Positions 18,676 to 26,262 of a stretch of DNA of 61,594 nucleotides are shown here, piece by piece (position 1 is the stretch's first letter; every line of letters starts with the position of its first letter). Where the stretch lies: the IMG/VR virus record IMGVR_UViG_3300021335_001614, positions 1-61,594 of that record; one strand, given 5' to 3'. The translations under genes were made by a program, and so were the position numbers. Source of the DNA: a virus. The notes under the pieces are model-generated. The model saw only the letters and a program-made list of their open reading frames with translations, did no database searches and had not been told where the DNA came from.

Positions 18676-19151
18676 GCTTTAACACATGAGCCTTTCTCAC
18701 CTCTCCTTTTGCCAGGAACTTTTCTATAACCATCCCAGCATTGATCATACATTTTATCATTGCCGTGTGCTTCGTCTACTTCTTTATCGTCTACTTTTTT
18801 TTTAGATTTTTCTTGTAGATTTTTGGTTAAATGTCTTGCAAGGCTGCCTTTGTACGCACTTTCAAACGGCATTTCTACTTCCATGTCACTAGGCTCGTTC
18901 TGTTTTTCAAAATTCATCTTGTAATCGAGATTATGGTAAACATTGCCTAAACCTTCCGCAGCTTTTGTAATCTTAGCCTGTACCCAACCTTCTAAACCTT
19001 CTTGCTCGCTGACACCTTTGAGCATTTCGTGAAGCTTAATTGCATACTTTGCGATTTTATACAGATCTGATCTAGCCATTTGTACTTCATGATCTAGCTC
19101 TGCTGCATGGGCTAAGTCGCCTAAACCTTCTTTAAATTCTTCTTTACGCAT
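18672..19151 (-). CDS. helical protein with C-terminal CWDGY...SC motif, 159 aa
   Basis: The first 110 residues are amphipathic helices (for example SDLYKIAKYAIKLHEMLKGV). The C-terminus CWDGYRKVPGKRRGEKGSC (139-157) is a compact basic motif with two cysteines. I have seen variants of it at the ends of several marine phage proteins; its role is unknown. A GATAAATA late promoter (19175-19182) and a GGAG ribosome site precede the ATG, so the gene is expected late. Together with the coupled small genes upstream it is a candidate internal or structural virion protein. Confidence 0.72.
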   Translation of the reverse strand: MRKEEFKEGLGDLAHAAELDHEVQMARSDLYKIAKYAIKLHEMLKGVSEQEGLEGWVQAKITKAAEGLGNVYHNLDYKMNFEKQNEPSDMEVEMPFESAYKGSLARHLTKNLQEKSKKKVDDKEVDEAHGNDKMYDQCWDGYRKVPGKRRGEKGSCVKA

Positions 19152-19174
19152 GAGTTCTCCAAATATATTTTGTA

Positions 19175-19182
19175 TATTTATC
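19175..19182 (-). promoter_or_regulatory. late promoter box GATAAATA
   Basis: This matches the T4 late -10 box (TATAAATA) in 7 of 8 positions. The predicted start at 19169 gives an 18-base leader containing GGAG before the ATG of the 159-residue gene. It overlaps the last codons of the upstream 70-residue gene. Confidence 0.6.
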
Positions 19183-19390
19183 TCTTTATAACGCCGCCCA
19201 TTAGATTGATATCTGTATCAATAGCATTCTTAGCAGTACCGTCTTTGTTCAATGCTTGCGGTGCTTTTGGTAATCCGTTTTTACCTTTTTTAATTTTCCT
19301 ATATGCTGCAGGAACACTTGCTACTGTTGCAATATTACCTGCTGCAGTAGATCCTGCTGTTGCTGATTCTAATATTTCTCTTACAATCAT
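19178..19390 (-). CDS. small protein with capsid-targeting-like N-terminus, 70 aa
   Basis: The N-terminus MIVREILESATAG resembles T4 capsid-targeting peptides: a short amphipathic start ending in I-L-E followed by a small residue, the specificity of the T4 prohead protease (L/I-x-E). Next comes an Ala/Gly/Thr-rich stretch (GSTAAGNIATVASVPAAYRK), then KIKKGKNGLPKAPQ. It is basic and probably unstructured, as are T4 internal head proteins. The start overlaps the upstream stop by 4 bases. Packaging in the head is inferred. Confidence 0.62.
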   Translation of the reverse strand: MIVREILESATAGSTAAGNIATVASVPAAYRKIKKGKNGLPKAPQALNKDGTAKNAIDTDINLMGGVIKR

Positions 19391-19641
19391 TTTAAAAAAC
19401 CACCATCCATCTTAGACGTTCGTTGGCGTCTTTGTTGCTGTTGCTTTTGTTGCTGTTGTCTTTTCTCTTGTTGACGTCTTTGTCCATACTGGTCTAATTC
19501 GTCTGGTATTTTTTTATTGAAAATCCAATTTGAAGCATCTCTTGCTAGTTGGGTAGGAGTTAGCCTACTTATGCTTCTTCCAAGGCCAGTTTTTCCAAAG
19601 TCAAATTCTAAAAGTTTAGAGTCAACTTCATGTATTTTCAT
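19387..19641 (-). CDS. Gln/Arg-rich small protein, 84 aa
   Basis: The N-terminus MKIHEVDSKLLEF has an L-L-E followed by Phe, a possible prohead-protease site. The middle is a helix (SRLTPTQLARDASNWIFNKK), and the end is a striking low-complexity run of Gln and Arg (positions 53-74, units such as KRQQQQKQQQQ). Such basic tails bind nucleic acid. It is coupled by 4-base overlaps on both sides. Suggested role: internal head or assembly protein. Confidence 0.6.
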   Translation of the reverse strand: MKIHEVDSKLLEFDFGKTGLGRSISRLTPTQLARDASNWIFNKKIPDELDQYGQRRQQEKRQQQQKQQQQRRQRTSKMDGGFLK

Positions 19642-19853
19642 TTTTTCCTTCCTCTAAATTGCACAGGACCTGTCATGTAAGGCTTACTGAACCAAAGTTT
19701 AAACCAATCTTGGTCTCCTGGTTTTAAACCCATTTCCTTTTCTTTTTTCTTTAATGCAGTTGCAGTTTCACTGGGATTTTCATCTATCTTATATTCTGTA
19801 TATCCTGTAAATTCTGTTATACCTGCTAGTTTTTTAAGCTCGTCTAAATTCAT
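19638..19853 (-). CDS. small protein with LKKLAGITE N-terminus, 71 aa
   Basis: It starts MNLDELKKLAGITEFTGY. The helix ending in I-T-E fits the L/I-x-E cleavage rule of T4 prohead proteases. The rest is polar with WFKLWFSKPYMTGPVQFRGR at the end. No known domain. It is coupled by 4-base overlaps to the nucleotidyltransferase upstream and the Gln-rich gene downstream. Confidence 0.58.
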   Translation of the reverse strand: MNLDELKKLAGITEFTGYTEYKIDENPSETATALKKKEKEMGLKPGDQDWFKLWFSKPYMTGPVQFRGRKK

Positions 19854-20698
19854 TTTTTTGGCTGATGCACTTCAGGATGTTGGTGAGTGCCACCAATTTC
19901 TTTATACTTTGCACCCATCTTGTCTAGCATTCGTTTCATATGAGACATTTCTGCCGGAGTGCTAAACGTCATTACTGTATCGGAGTCTTCTTGTCCGTAT
20001 TCTTTTGGATCTTGTTGTGCAAGTGTAGGATAATGTTGTCCTAGTTTGTACCAATCTAGATCACCAGGTGTGTCTATTACCAGTGTTAGTTTAGGTTGTG
20101 GAATAATAGTATCATGGCCTACCATATGTGCTTCATTTACGCTTAAAAGTTCTTGTAATTTTTTAAACATGTCTTCTGCGTAGGGTTGTGCAGCTTGTGT
20201 TATACCTGATTGGAATGCATCAAAATCATTATCCACTACACTTTGTCTAAGTTTTGTTGCACTCATGCCTCGGGCTCCGGGATCATCTGGGTCTCTTTCT
20301 AATCTAACTAGATCAATATTATCAAAATTATAGTTGTGCATTGCAGCTTCTACACCATTATATTTTTTAATAACAGTGCCCATCTTAGCTTCTCCCTCTA
20401 GATATATTAAATTTGTATATCCCATTTTGTATAATCTGTCTGCAGCAACTAAAGCATTTTTTGCTAAACCTACAGCAATATTATTAAAGCTTTTTTGTGC
20501 CCAGTCTAATTTTTCTGCTGCTGATAAAGGATCCGAAGGAAGTTTAGCAGGTCTATCACTTAAAAAGAGGAAAGCATCTCCAGGTTGTTTGACTATTTCT
20601 TGTACTAAAAGCTCATGACCATTTGTTGCAGGATTTAATCTGCCAAAAGCAAATGCAGCAGTTTTACCAGGTGCTTCAAATAGCTGTCTTAACCTCAC
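19850..20698 (-). CDS. nucleotidyltransferase-like protein with capsid-targeting-like N-terminus
   Basis: A 282-residue HIGH-superfamily nucleotidyltransferase. FGRLNPATNGHELLV (18-32) holds the N-x-G-H form of the catalytic motif, and GMSATKLRQS corresponds to the ISSTxxR motif. Relatives are adenylyl- and cytidylyltransferases (NadM, CoaD, TagD types); the substrate is not readable. The start MRLRQLFEA ends in L-F-E before Ala, as in T4 capsid-targeting peptides, so the enzyme may be packaged into the head and cleaved. The C-terminal quarter (LTLVIDTPGDLDWYKLGQHY onward) is an extra strand-rich domain ending HQHPEVHQPKK. Confidence 0.75.
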   Translation of the reverse strand: MRLRQLFEAPGKTAAFAFGRLNPATNGHELLVQEIVKQPGDAFLFLSDRPAKLPSDPLSAAEKLDWAQKSFNNIAVGLAKNALVAADRLYKMGYTNLIYLEGEAKMGTVIKKYNGVEAAMHNYNFDNIDLVRLERDPDDPGARGMSATKLRQSVVDNDFDAFQSGITQAAQPYAEDMFKKLQELLSVNEAHMVGHDTIIPQPKLTLVIDTPGDLDWYKLGQHYPTLAQQDPKEYGQEDSDTVMTFSTPAEMSHMKRMLDKMGAKYKEIGGTHQHPEVHQPKK

Positions 20699-21030
20699 TT
20701 ATAATCACCTTTTTCTATCTGCTTTAATTCTTCTTCACGTATTTTATTCAATAATCTACGTCTATGGTCTTCGTGGAAGATGTCATCTGGCATATTAGCA
20801 AGTTTATATTCCTTGCAATATCTGTTTATGCCTCTTGTAACCATAGGCGACAATATTGAATCAGGATCAAAAGAAGATCCTCCTCTATGCATATCAGCCA
20901 TTTTAGCAACAGTAGGGTAATAATCTTTCCTATAAAACATAGGATCATTTCGCATGAATACTAAAGCATCTTCTACTAAATCAAAATCTATGTTCTTTTT
21001 TAAATTTATTCCTAATTCATTTAATTTCAT
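20695..21030 (-). CDS. hypothetical protein, 111 aa
   Basis: Not assigned. It is a helical protein: DLVEDALVFMRNDPMFYRKD, then VAKMADMHRGGSSFDPDSIL and a basic C-terminus (HEDHRRRLLNKIREEELKQI). The HRGG and Asp/Arg pattern is conserved-looking but I cannot name it. The N-terminal MKLNELGINLKKN resembles its neighbours' starts without a clear cleavage site. It is the first gene of the 4-base-overlap series that leads to the nucleotidyltransferase. Confidence 0.62.
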   Translation of the reverse strand: MKLNELGINLKKNIDFDLVEDALVFMRNDPMFYRKDYYPTVAKMADMHRGGSSFDPDSILSPMVTRGINRYCKEYKLANMPDDIFHEDHRRRLLNKIREEELKQIEKGDYK

Positions 21031-21086
21031 TTTTTATGCCCATGCTTTACAAGACCAATATTTAGCACTGGTTTTTGGTCCAGGTA

Positions 21087-21476
21087 TCAATGATTTAATA
21101 AAATAGATTTTACAGTTCCATCAGTCCAATTAGATACCTTAATCCTTACCCAAACAAAGTTACCTGTAAAATTATATATAAAACTTCCATTTCTACTATT
21201 GTCATCACTTATAACTGATTCATGTGTTGTTAATGGTAAAGTAACCCAATCTTCGTCTGTAGGAGTTGATGTTAATGTTCCTTGTACAACTATGGAACCT
21301 AATAATCCAGTTAGATTATACTGAACAGTATGAAATCCATCTGATCGGCCGTAATAACCATCACCTTTTAATTTATCAGAAATGTTTTGTTGTACACTAC
21401 TATCTCCAGGATGTGTTAATTGTACAACTTGTGTTGATTCTACTGTAAAATTAAATGTTTCACTTGAGTTTGCCAT
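21087..21476 (-). CDS. probable virion-associated beta protein, 129 aa
   Basis: Almost entirely predicted strands with aromatic and Asn/Thr residues: ESTQVVQLTHPGDSS, FHTVQYNLTGLLGSIVVQG, NFTGNFVWVRIKVSNWTDG, ending ILLNH. I recall similar proteins in T4-like marine phages, probably virion surface proteins. No Shine-Dalgarno precedes the ATG. A GATAAATA box (21482-21489) places the predicted transcript start exactly on the ATG, so the mRNA may be leaderless. Confidence 0.65.
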   Translation of the reverse strand: MANSSETFNFTVESTQVVQLTHPGDSSVQQNISDKLKGDGYYGRSDGFHTVQYNLTGLLGSIVVQGTLTSTPTDEDWVTLPLTTHESVISDDNSRNGSFIYNFTGNFVWVRIKVSNWTDGTVKSILLNH

Positions 21477-21480
21477 ATAA

Positions 21481-22194
21481 TTATTTATCTAAATCTTTGC
21501 GATAAACAAGCTCGTCAGTACGTCCTAGACTATTTCCTGCCATTAAAGTTACAAGTGTTAAGACAGATTTATCACGTACATACATCATACATCCCTCTAG
21601 TCCATAACCTTTTTCCATATATTCTAATGTGCTTGCAGATACTTTTACTTTATCAGTGTTGTTCTTACACCATTTACCAAAACTAGGAATACCTTTGTTA
21701 CTGTTAAATTTAACCTTCCATTTGTATTCCGGAGGCTTGTCAACAAGGATAATATGACCATTCGCTAACAATGCCTCGACATATTTAGGATCTGGTTGAT
21801 GGAATTCTTGAGCACATTCGATTCTAGTAGCCATTTCTAATAACCATGCTTTATCATTTGCGTAAAACTTACCAGTATATGGCCAATCTATCCTAATCTT
21901 AAATTCTCTACTAACTAATTTTTCAGTAAGACATTTATAAATTGTTTGTGCATCCCTAAAATGACGATATTTAATTTTGCCGTTGCTAATATCGTCACGT
22001 ATATGATGCGGTATATCTGAGGTTAATCTATGCTTATCTTCAAAGTAAAGGCGAAGCCCGTCGAGTATTCTCATTGCCCAAGCAGGACCACTTGATTGGC
22101 AGTTACGAAAAATTACCAGTAAAGGATTTTGGCATTTCAGCGCATAAAGATATTCATTATAAAATAACTTATTTGTCTCAATGTGCTGCAACAT
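21481..22194 (-). CDS. hypothetical protein, 237 aa
   Basis: Not assigned. It is a soluble alpha/beta protein with FRNCQSSGPAWAMRILDGLR (29-48), a basic middle (RHFRDAQTIYKCLTEKL), IRIDWPYTGKFYANDKAWLL and a C-terminal MEKGYGLEGCMMYVRDKSVL plus GRTDELVYRKDLD. Conserved-looking tryptophans and a Cys near the end suggest a folded enzyme or binding protein. It overlaps the clpA stop by 17 bases and is therefore cotranscribed with it; a link to proteolysis is speculative. Confidence 0.66.
   Translation of the reverse strand: MLQHIETNKLFYNEYLYALKCQNPLLVIFRNCQSSGPAWAMRILDGLRLYFEDKHRLTSDIPHHIRDDISNGKIKYRHFRDAQTIYKCLTEKLVSREFKIRIDWPYTGKFYANDKAWLLEMATRIECAQEFHQPDPKYVEALLANGHIILVDKPPEYKWKVKFNSNKGIPSFGKWCKNNTDKVKVSASTLEYMEKGYGLEGCMMYVRDKSVLTLVTLMAGNSLGRTDELVYRKDLDK
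21482..21489 (-). promoter_or_regulatory. late promoter box GATAAATA, possibly leaderless
   Basis: Seven of eight bases match the T4 late box. Counting the box as -13 to -6 puts +1 at 21476, the A of the ATG of the 129-residue gene. It overlaps the stop codon of the upstream gene. Confidence 0.45.
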
Positions 22195-24415
22195 GCTCCT
22201 CCTCTACTGTAATATCAAACTCGTTATCTTTAATCACAATCTTACATTTCCCGCCATTTTTTAAACTACCAAACAACATTGCTTTACTAAGAGGTTTCTT
22301 GATTTCTCTATCAATAATTCTCTGCAACGGTCTTGCACCCATTTTGCTATCATACCCTTTTTCAACTAGCACATCTAATGCCTCATCATCTATTGAGATA
22401 GTGATGTTTTTATCTTTAATCTGTTCTCGTAAAGCAAATAAAAATTTGCCAACAATTTTCATCATAATTTCTTTGCTTAATTTGCCGAAAGTAACTACCC
22501 CATCTAATCGATTCCTAAACTCAGGAGCAAAAAAGTTTTTAAGCTCTGTATCGGAATATTCTTGATCAAATTCATTACCAAAACCTATTGTGTTTTTCTC
22601 TGCTTCTTCTGCACCAAGATTTGTTGTAAGGATTAAAATACAATTTCTTGCATCAGCTTCCTTACCGTGCGACCCTGTAATCCTTCCATTGTCCATAATT
22701 TGTAGTAAAATCTGCGATACATCCGGATGAGCTTTTTCTATCTCATCTAGTAATAAAACACAATTAGGATTTTCTTCTAATTTTGTAATAAGAAGGCCGT
22801 TATTCTCCTCGTAGCCTACATAGCCTGGAGGAGACCCGATTAGTTTTGCAACACTGTGCTTTTCTTGATACTCGCTCATGTCAAATCTTACAAGTTTTAC
22901 ACCTAAATGATTAGCGAGCTGTTTCGCAGTTTCTGTTTTACCAGTTCCTGTAGGACCCATAAACACAAAACTACCAATCGGCTTAGTTTCGTCTTTTAGC
23001 CCAGCCTGTGCAATAAGGATTTTATCGACTAAATCTTCAATAGCTTTATCTTGCCCGTAAACACTGTCTTTGATATTCTTTTCTAGATGTACAAGATTTT
23101 CAGTTTCTCTTTCTGCTACTTGTTCAGCTGGTAGATTAATCATTTTTGCAAGTTCAAATTGAATTGATTTATCGTCAATCTTTTTTTCAATTTCATCTTC
23201 TATAAGGTTAAATCTACTACAGGCAACGTCAATTAAATCTATAGCTTTATCTGGTAATTTCTTGTCATTTTGGTATTTTACACTTAGTTTGATTGCTGCT
23301 CCAATAGCTTCGTCAGTTATGATAACTTTGTGAAACTCTTCGTAATACTTTTTAATACCGTTAAGGATATCAACAGTGATTTCTGGTGACGGTTCGTCTA
23401 CAGTTACTCTTTGAAATCTACGCATTAATGCTCGGTCTTTTTCAAAATACTTTCTATACTCGTCCCATGTCGTACTAGCAACTACTTTAATATTTCCTTT
23501 ACTTAGAGCAGGTTTAAGCATGTTTGCTAGATCATTTGAATCTTTGCCACCCCCGGCACCTGCGCCATTAATCATGTGGGCTTCGTCAATGAAAAGGATT
23601 GTTTTGCCTTTGCTTTTCAAGCCTTGCAAGATTAGTTTTAATCTTTCCTCAAAATCGCCTCGGTATTTTGTGCCTGCTAACAATCCACTTATATCTAGAT
23701 TGTAAACTTGATATTCTTTCAAAAAATCAGGTACCTCATCATTTACAATTTTGTAAGCTAATCCTTCTATAATTGCTGTTTTGCCAACACCTGGATCACC
23801 TACTAGTATGATATTATTTTTTTGCCTACGGCCTAATGCAAGTGCTACTGATTCTAAAATGTCTGCTCTTCCTATTACAGGATCAATTTTGTTTTTTTCT
23901 GCCTCTTTATTTAGATTCACAGTAAATGATTTAAGTGCTTTTAATGCTTGGCTGCTGATTTCTTCTTCTTCTAGTTCAGGCTCAATTTCACTGTGCAAAT
24001 AATCAGTTAGTTGGTCTTTAGAAATACCATTCTTTTCTAAATAGAAAGCAGCCATTGATTTTTTTTCTGCAAGTATGCTTAGAATAATATCGGTTAAATC
24101 AATAGTAGACCTTCCGCTAAAGAGACACTGTGTAAAAGCCCTATTTAATACACGTTCAACCGATTGGGTTTTTTTTGGTTTATAACCTTCTTTGTCAGTT
24201 GTAATGTCTGCATATTCACTTTTTAAATATTTTTCAAGGCTAGATTTAATCGTATCTACATCGGCACCAAATCCTTTTAATATATTGTAAAGGTTTTCGC
24301 TGCACATAGCAGCAAAAAGTAAATGCTCTAATGTCACATACTCGTGGCTTAGGTTTTTTGCGTCTTTAACTGCTTTGTCAAAAACTAATTTTAACTCTTC
24401 GTTAGGTTCTACCAT
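22178..24415 (-). CDS. clpA: ClpA-like AAA+ unfoldase with ClpP-binding loop
   Basis: A full-length ClpA (745 residues). The N-domain (LEHLLFAAMC) is followed by AAA1 with Walker A GDPGVGKT (206-213), Walker B ILFIDEAH (273-280) and pore loop KYRG, and AAA2 with Walker A GPTGTGKT (487-494), Walker B VLLLDE (553-558) and pore loop GYVG. The tripeptide IGF at 610-612 sits where ClpA has its ClpP-docking loop, so it should work with host ClpP. No phage ClpP is seen here. It would feed selected proteins into host protease during infection. A sigma-70-like promoter (24445-24473) lies upstream, so it may be early. Confidence 0.94.
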   Translation of the reverse strand: MVEPNEELKLVFDKAVKDAKNLSHEYVTLEHLLFAAMCSENLYNILKGFGADVDTIKSSLEKYLKSEYADITTDKEGYKPKKTQSVERVLNRAFTQCLFSGRSTIDLTDIILSILAEKKSMAAFYLEKNGISKDQLTDYLHSEIEPELEEEEISSQALKALKSFTVNLNKEAEKNKIDPVIGRADILESVALALGRRQKNNIILVGDPGVGKTAIIEGLAYKIVNDEVPDFLKEYQVYNLDISGLLAGTKYRGDFEERLKLILQGLKSKGKTILFIDEAHMINGAGAGGGKDSNDLANMLKPALSKGNIKVVASTTWDEYRKYFEKDRALMRRFQRVTVDEPSPEITVDILNGIKKYYEEFHKVIITDEAIGAAIKLSVKYQNDKKLPDKAIDLIDVACSRFNLIEDEIEKKIDDKSIQFELAKMINLPAEQVAERETENLVHLEKNIKDSVYGQDKAIEDLVDKILIAQAGLKDETKPIGSFVFMGPTGTGKTETAKQLANHLGVKLVRFDMSEYQEKHSVAKLIGSPPGYVGYEENNGLLITKLEENPNCVLLLDEIEKAHPDVSQILLQIMDNGRITGSHGKEADARNCILILTTNLGAEEAEKNTIGFGNEFDQEYSDTELKNFFAPEFRNRLDGVVTFGKLSKEIMMKIVGKFLFALREQIKDKNITISIDDEALDVLVEKGYDSKMGARPLQRIIDREIKKPLSKAMLFGSLKNGGKCKIVIKDNEFDITVEEEHVAAH

Positions 24416-24444
24416 TTTACATCCTGATTAAAAGATTATAGTTT

Positions 24445-24473
24445 ATATTAGCAAAATATTTTGTGGTGGTCAA
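24445..24473 (-). promoter_or_regulatory. sigma-70-like promoter before clpA
   Basis: TTGACC (24468-24473) and TAATAT (24445-24450) on the minus strand are spaced by 17 bases, within the 3' end of the DnaJ-like gene. A second possible -10, TATAAT, is at 24435-24440 without a clear partner. Confidence 0.45.
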
Positions 24474-25308
24474 TCGATTTTTTTAAATTGCTAATTTGTT
24501 CTTTTGATAATTTTGGTATAATACACTTAACCTCAACAAAAAGATTACCTTTGCGTCGAGTATTCATGTCAGGTACTCCGTGCTCACTGATACTGAAAAC
24601 TGTATTAGGTCCTGTACCTGGTGGAATAGTAAGGTTAATTTTTTTATTTTCTGGAGATGTTATTTCTTTAGATATTCCTGTTATTAAGTCAAACGCTGAT
24701 ATTTCTTCAATGGTATAAATATCATTTCCCTCTCTTCTGAATTTAGGATGCGGTTGTATGTTAATGCTAATAATTAAATCTCCTCGAGGTAAATTAGGAA
24801 TACTATTATCTCCATAACCCTGGAATTTAATATTATCTCCTTGTCTAATGCCTGGAGGAATTTTAACATCTAAAACTTCAACTTTTCCGTTTAATAATTT
24901 ATAAGATAGTGTGTCAGTTTTTCCAGTAAATTGATGTTCAAATTTTATGGTCCAGTTTAATCTAATATCTTTATTTCTCCTGGATCTTTGGTTTGCAAAG
25001 CCGTGTCCAAATTGGTGACCAAACCCAAAGTGTCTTAGTATATCATCAAAATCAGCTCCTGCTCCTGATGTAAAATGGAAACCACCTTGGTTCATCTGTG
25101 CTTGCTGCGGATCAGTTGTACCAAACTGGTCATACATCTGTTTTTGCCGCGGATCAGATAATGCCTGGTAAGCTTCGTTTATCTGTTTAAACTTTTCAGG
25201 ATCGCCACCCTTGTCAGGATGGTTTTTCATTGCTTGTCTTTTATAAGCGGTTTTAAGTTCGTCTGCCGAGGCTGACCGCTTAACCCCGAGTAAATCGTAG
25301 TAGTCCAT
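24448..25308 (-). CDS. DnaJ/CbpA-like J-domain co-chaperone (type II)
   Basis: The N-terminal J domain (1-63) has the HPD motif at 30-32 and AYQALSDPRQKQMYDQFG. A Gly/Phe-rich linker (FGFGHQFGHGFANQ) follows, then two beta C-terminal substrate domains with VEVLDVKIPPGIRQGD and IPNLPRGDLIIS. There is no CxxCxGxG zinc finger, so it is the CbpA/type II kind. It would recruit host DnaK to phage clients. Its neighbours, ClpA downstream and the lysis genes upstream, make a proteostasis/lysis block. Confidence 0.92.
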   Translation of the reverse strand: MDYYDLLGVKRSASADELKTAYKRQAMKNHPDKGGDPEKFKQINEAYQALSDPRQKQMYDQFGTTDPQQAQMNQGGFHFTSGAGADFDDILRHFGFGHQFGHGFANQRSRRNKDIRLNWTIKFEHQFTGKTDTLSYKLLNGKVEVLDVKIPPGIRQGDNIKFQGYGDNSIPNLPRGDLIISINIQPHPKFRREGNDIYTIEEISAFDLITGISKEITSPENKKINLTIPPGTGPNTVFSISEHGVPDMNTRRKGNLFVEVKCIIPKLSKEQISNLKKSIDHHKIFC

Positions 25309-25381
25309 AATACTACTTAGTTATAATTAAATACTACCTTTGCTAATTAGAAGTTTATAATGCCGTAGCTAAACACCAACA

Positions 25382-25780
25382 TTAACGTTTACTCCCTGTA
25401 TATAATCCAAACCAAGCAGCACCTGCCCCAACTACTATGCTTATAAGCCCAGATTGTTCTAGAGTAGGATTTGGTAATTCCATATACCATAGCACACTCT
25501 TATGTAATAATACAATATAGGTTAGGATAAAGATACGTGGAAAAATTCGCCAGCTGTCTACAGCATGGGCAAGATGTATCCATTTTGCAAAAGGATTTAC
25601 ACCAAGGTCTTTTGCTGTTGCATCTACTTCTAAATCTAATTTTACCCGTTTTGTTGCCCTTCCTTCAGAAGCAGGAACAGCAATTTCTTCGTCATATTTG
25701 TATTTGTCAAATCCTGTTTCAGTTTTATTTTCTACTATGTTTGTTTCCTCATCCTTCGAGAGGGGATGTGCCCTTGGCAT
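25382..25780 (-). CDS. holin-like membrane protein, 132 aa
   Basis: The N-terminal 75 residues are charged and cytoplasm-like (DKYKYDEEIAVPASEG). Two hydrophobic helices follow, about 79-99 (IFPRIFILTYIVLLHKSVLW) and 110-129 (SGLISIVVGAGAAWFGLYTG), with a very short basic tail. The Gly-rich second helix resembles a family of small phage holins. It sits with endolysin and spanins, which supports a lysis role. It overlaps the MscS-like gene by 32 bases. The long soluble N-terminus is unusual for a holin. Confidence 0.6.
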   Translation of the reverse strand: MPRAHPLSKDEETNIVENKTETGFDKYKYDEEIAVPASEGRATKRVKLDLEVDATAKDLGVNPFAKWIHLAHAVDSWRIFPRIFILTYIVLLHKSVLWYMELPNPTLEQSGLISIVVGAGAAWFGLYTGSKR

Positions 25781-26240
25781 CTTTGTTTACCTCCAATGGT
25801 TTTTTGTATGTTGATTGAGCTTTTGCTATCAGCTCCATTATCTGTTGCCCTTTTTCTATATCAGTATCTAAGTGTAGGTCTCTGTGTACAATTTTCTCTA
25901 ATTTGTGGTATTCAATTTTTTCATTTGGTACATATTGCCAGGTGTAACCTTTGTCCGTGTATCTACCAAATACAGTTTCTTTCATACCTATCTTAATAAT
26001 CATAGCATCGTGTCCGTCTAAGATGACTTGATCGCCCTCACGAAAGTTGCCACCATATTTAAACGCCATACCAGCCACAAGATTTTGTGCAAAATCTTTA
26101 AACCAAAATGCTGCTGCTATACTAATTAAGATTGCTATCCAAGGTACTATCATGTCAGTTAGATGCATGCCTAACATCTGAAAACTCTCAGAGTGTGTCA
26201 TACCTTGTACTTGTTGTGCTAAATCCATATTTGCCCCCAT
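25749..26240 (-). CDS. truncated MscS-like membrane protein
   Basis: In 163 residues it has one hydrophobic helix (VPWIAILISIAAAFWFKDFA, 32-51), which continues into the MscS pore-helix-like segment QNLVAGMAFKYGG, and then the beta domain: FREGDQVILDGHDAMIIKIG and WQYVPNEKIEYHKL, matching the FRAGE...VIPNGK motifs of MscS. The C-terminal cage domain is mostly missing. MscS channels open under membrane tension. Within a lysis cassette it could be an accessory holin, or could delay or tune lysis. The start is preceded by a late box (26263) and a GC-rich hairpin. Confidence 0.72.
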   Translation of the reverse strand: MGANMDLAQQVQGMTHSESFQMLGMHLTDMIVPWIAILISIAAAFWFKDFAQNLVAGMAFKYGGNFREGDQVILDGHDAMIIKIGMKETVFGRYTDKGYTWQYVPNEKIEYHKLEKIVHRDLHLDTDIEKGQQIMELIAKAQSTYKKPLEVNKDAKGTSPLEG

Positions 26241-26243
26241 TAC

Positions 26244-26255
26244 CGCCCTCGGGCG
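26244..26255 (-). promoter_or_regulatory. leader hairpin over ribosome site of MscS-like gene
   Basis: The minus-strand leader contains CGCCCGAGGGCG, a self-complementary GC block just before the ATG, striking in this AT-rich DNA. GAGGG, the only Shine-Dalgarno-like sequence, lies inside it, so the hairpin may restrain translation. Confidence 0.45.
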
Positions 26256-26262
26256 TACATAG

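Noticed and set aside
24435-24440. Second consensus -10 (TATAAT) for clpA
   Set aside because: No acceptable -35 at 16-18 bases upstream; kept only as a note.
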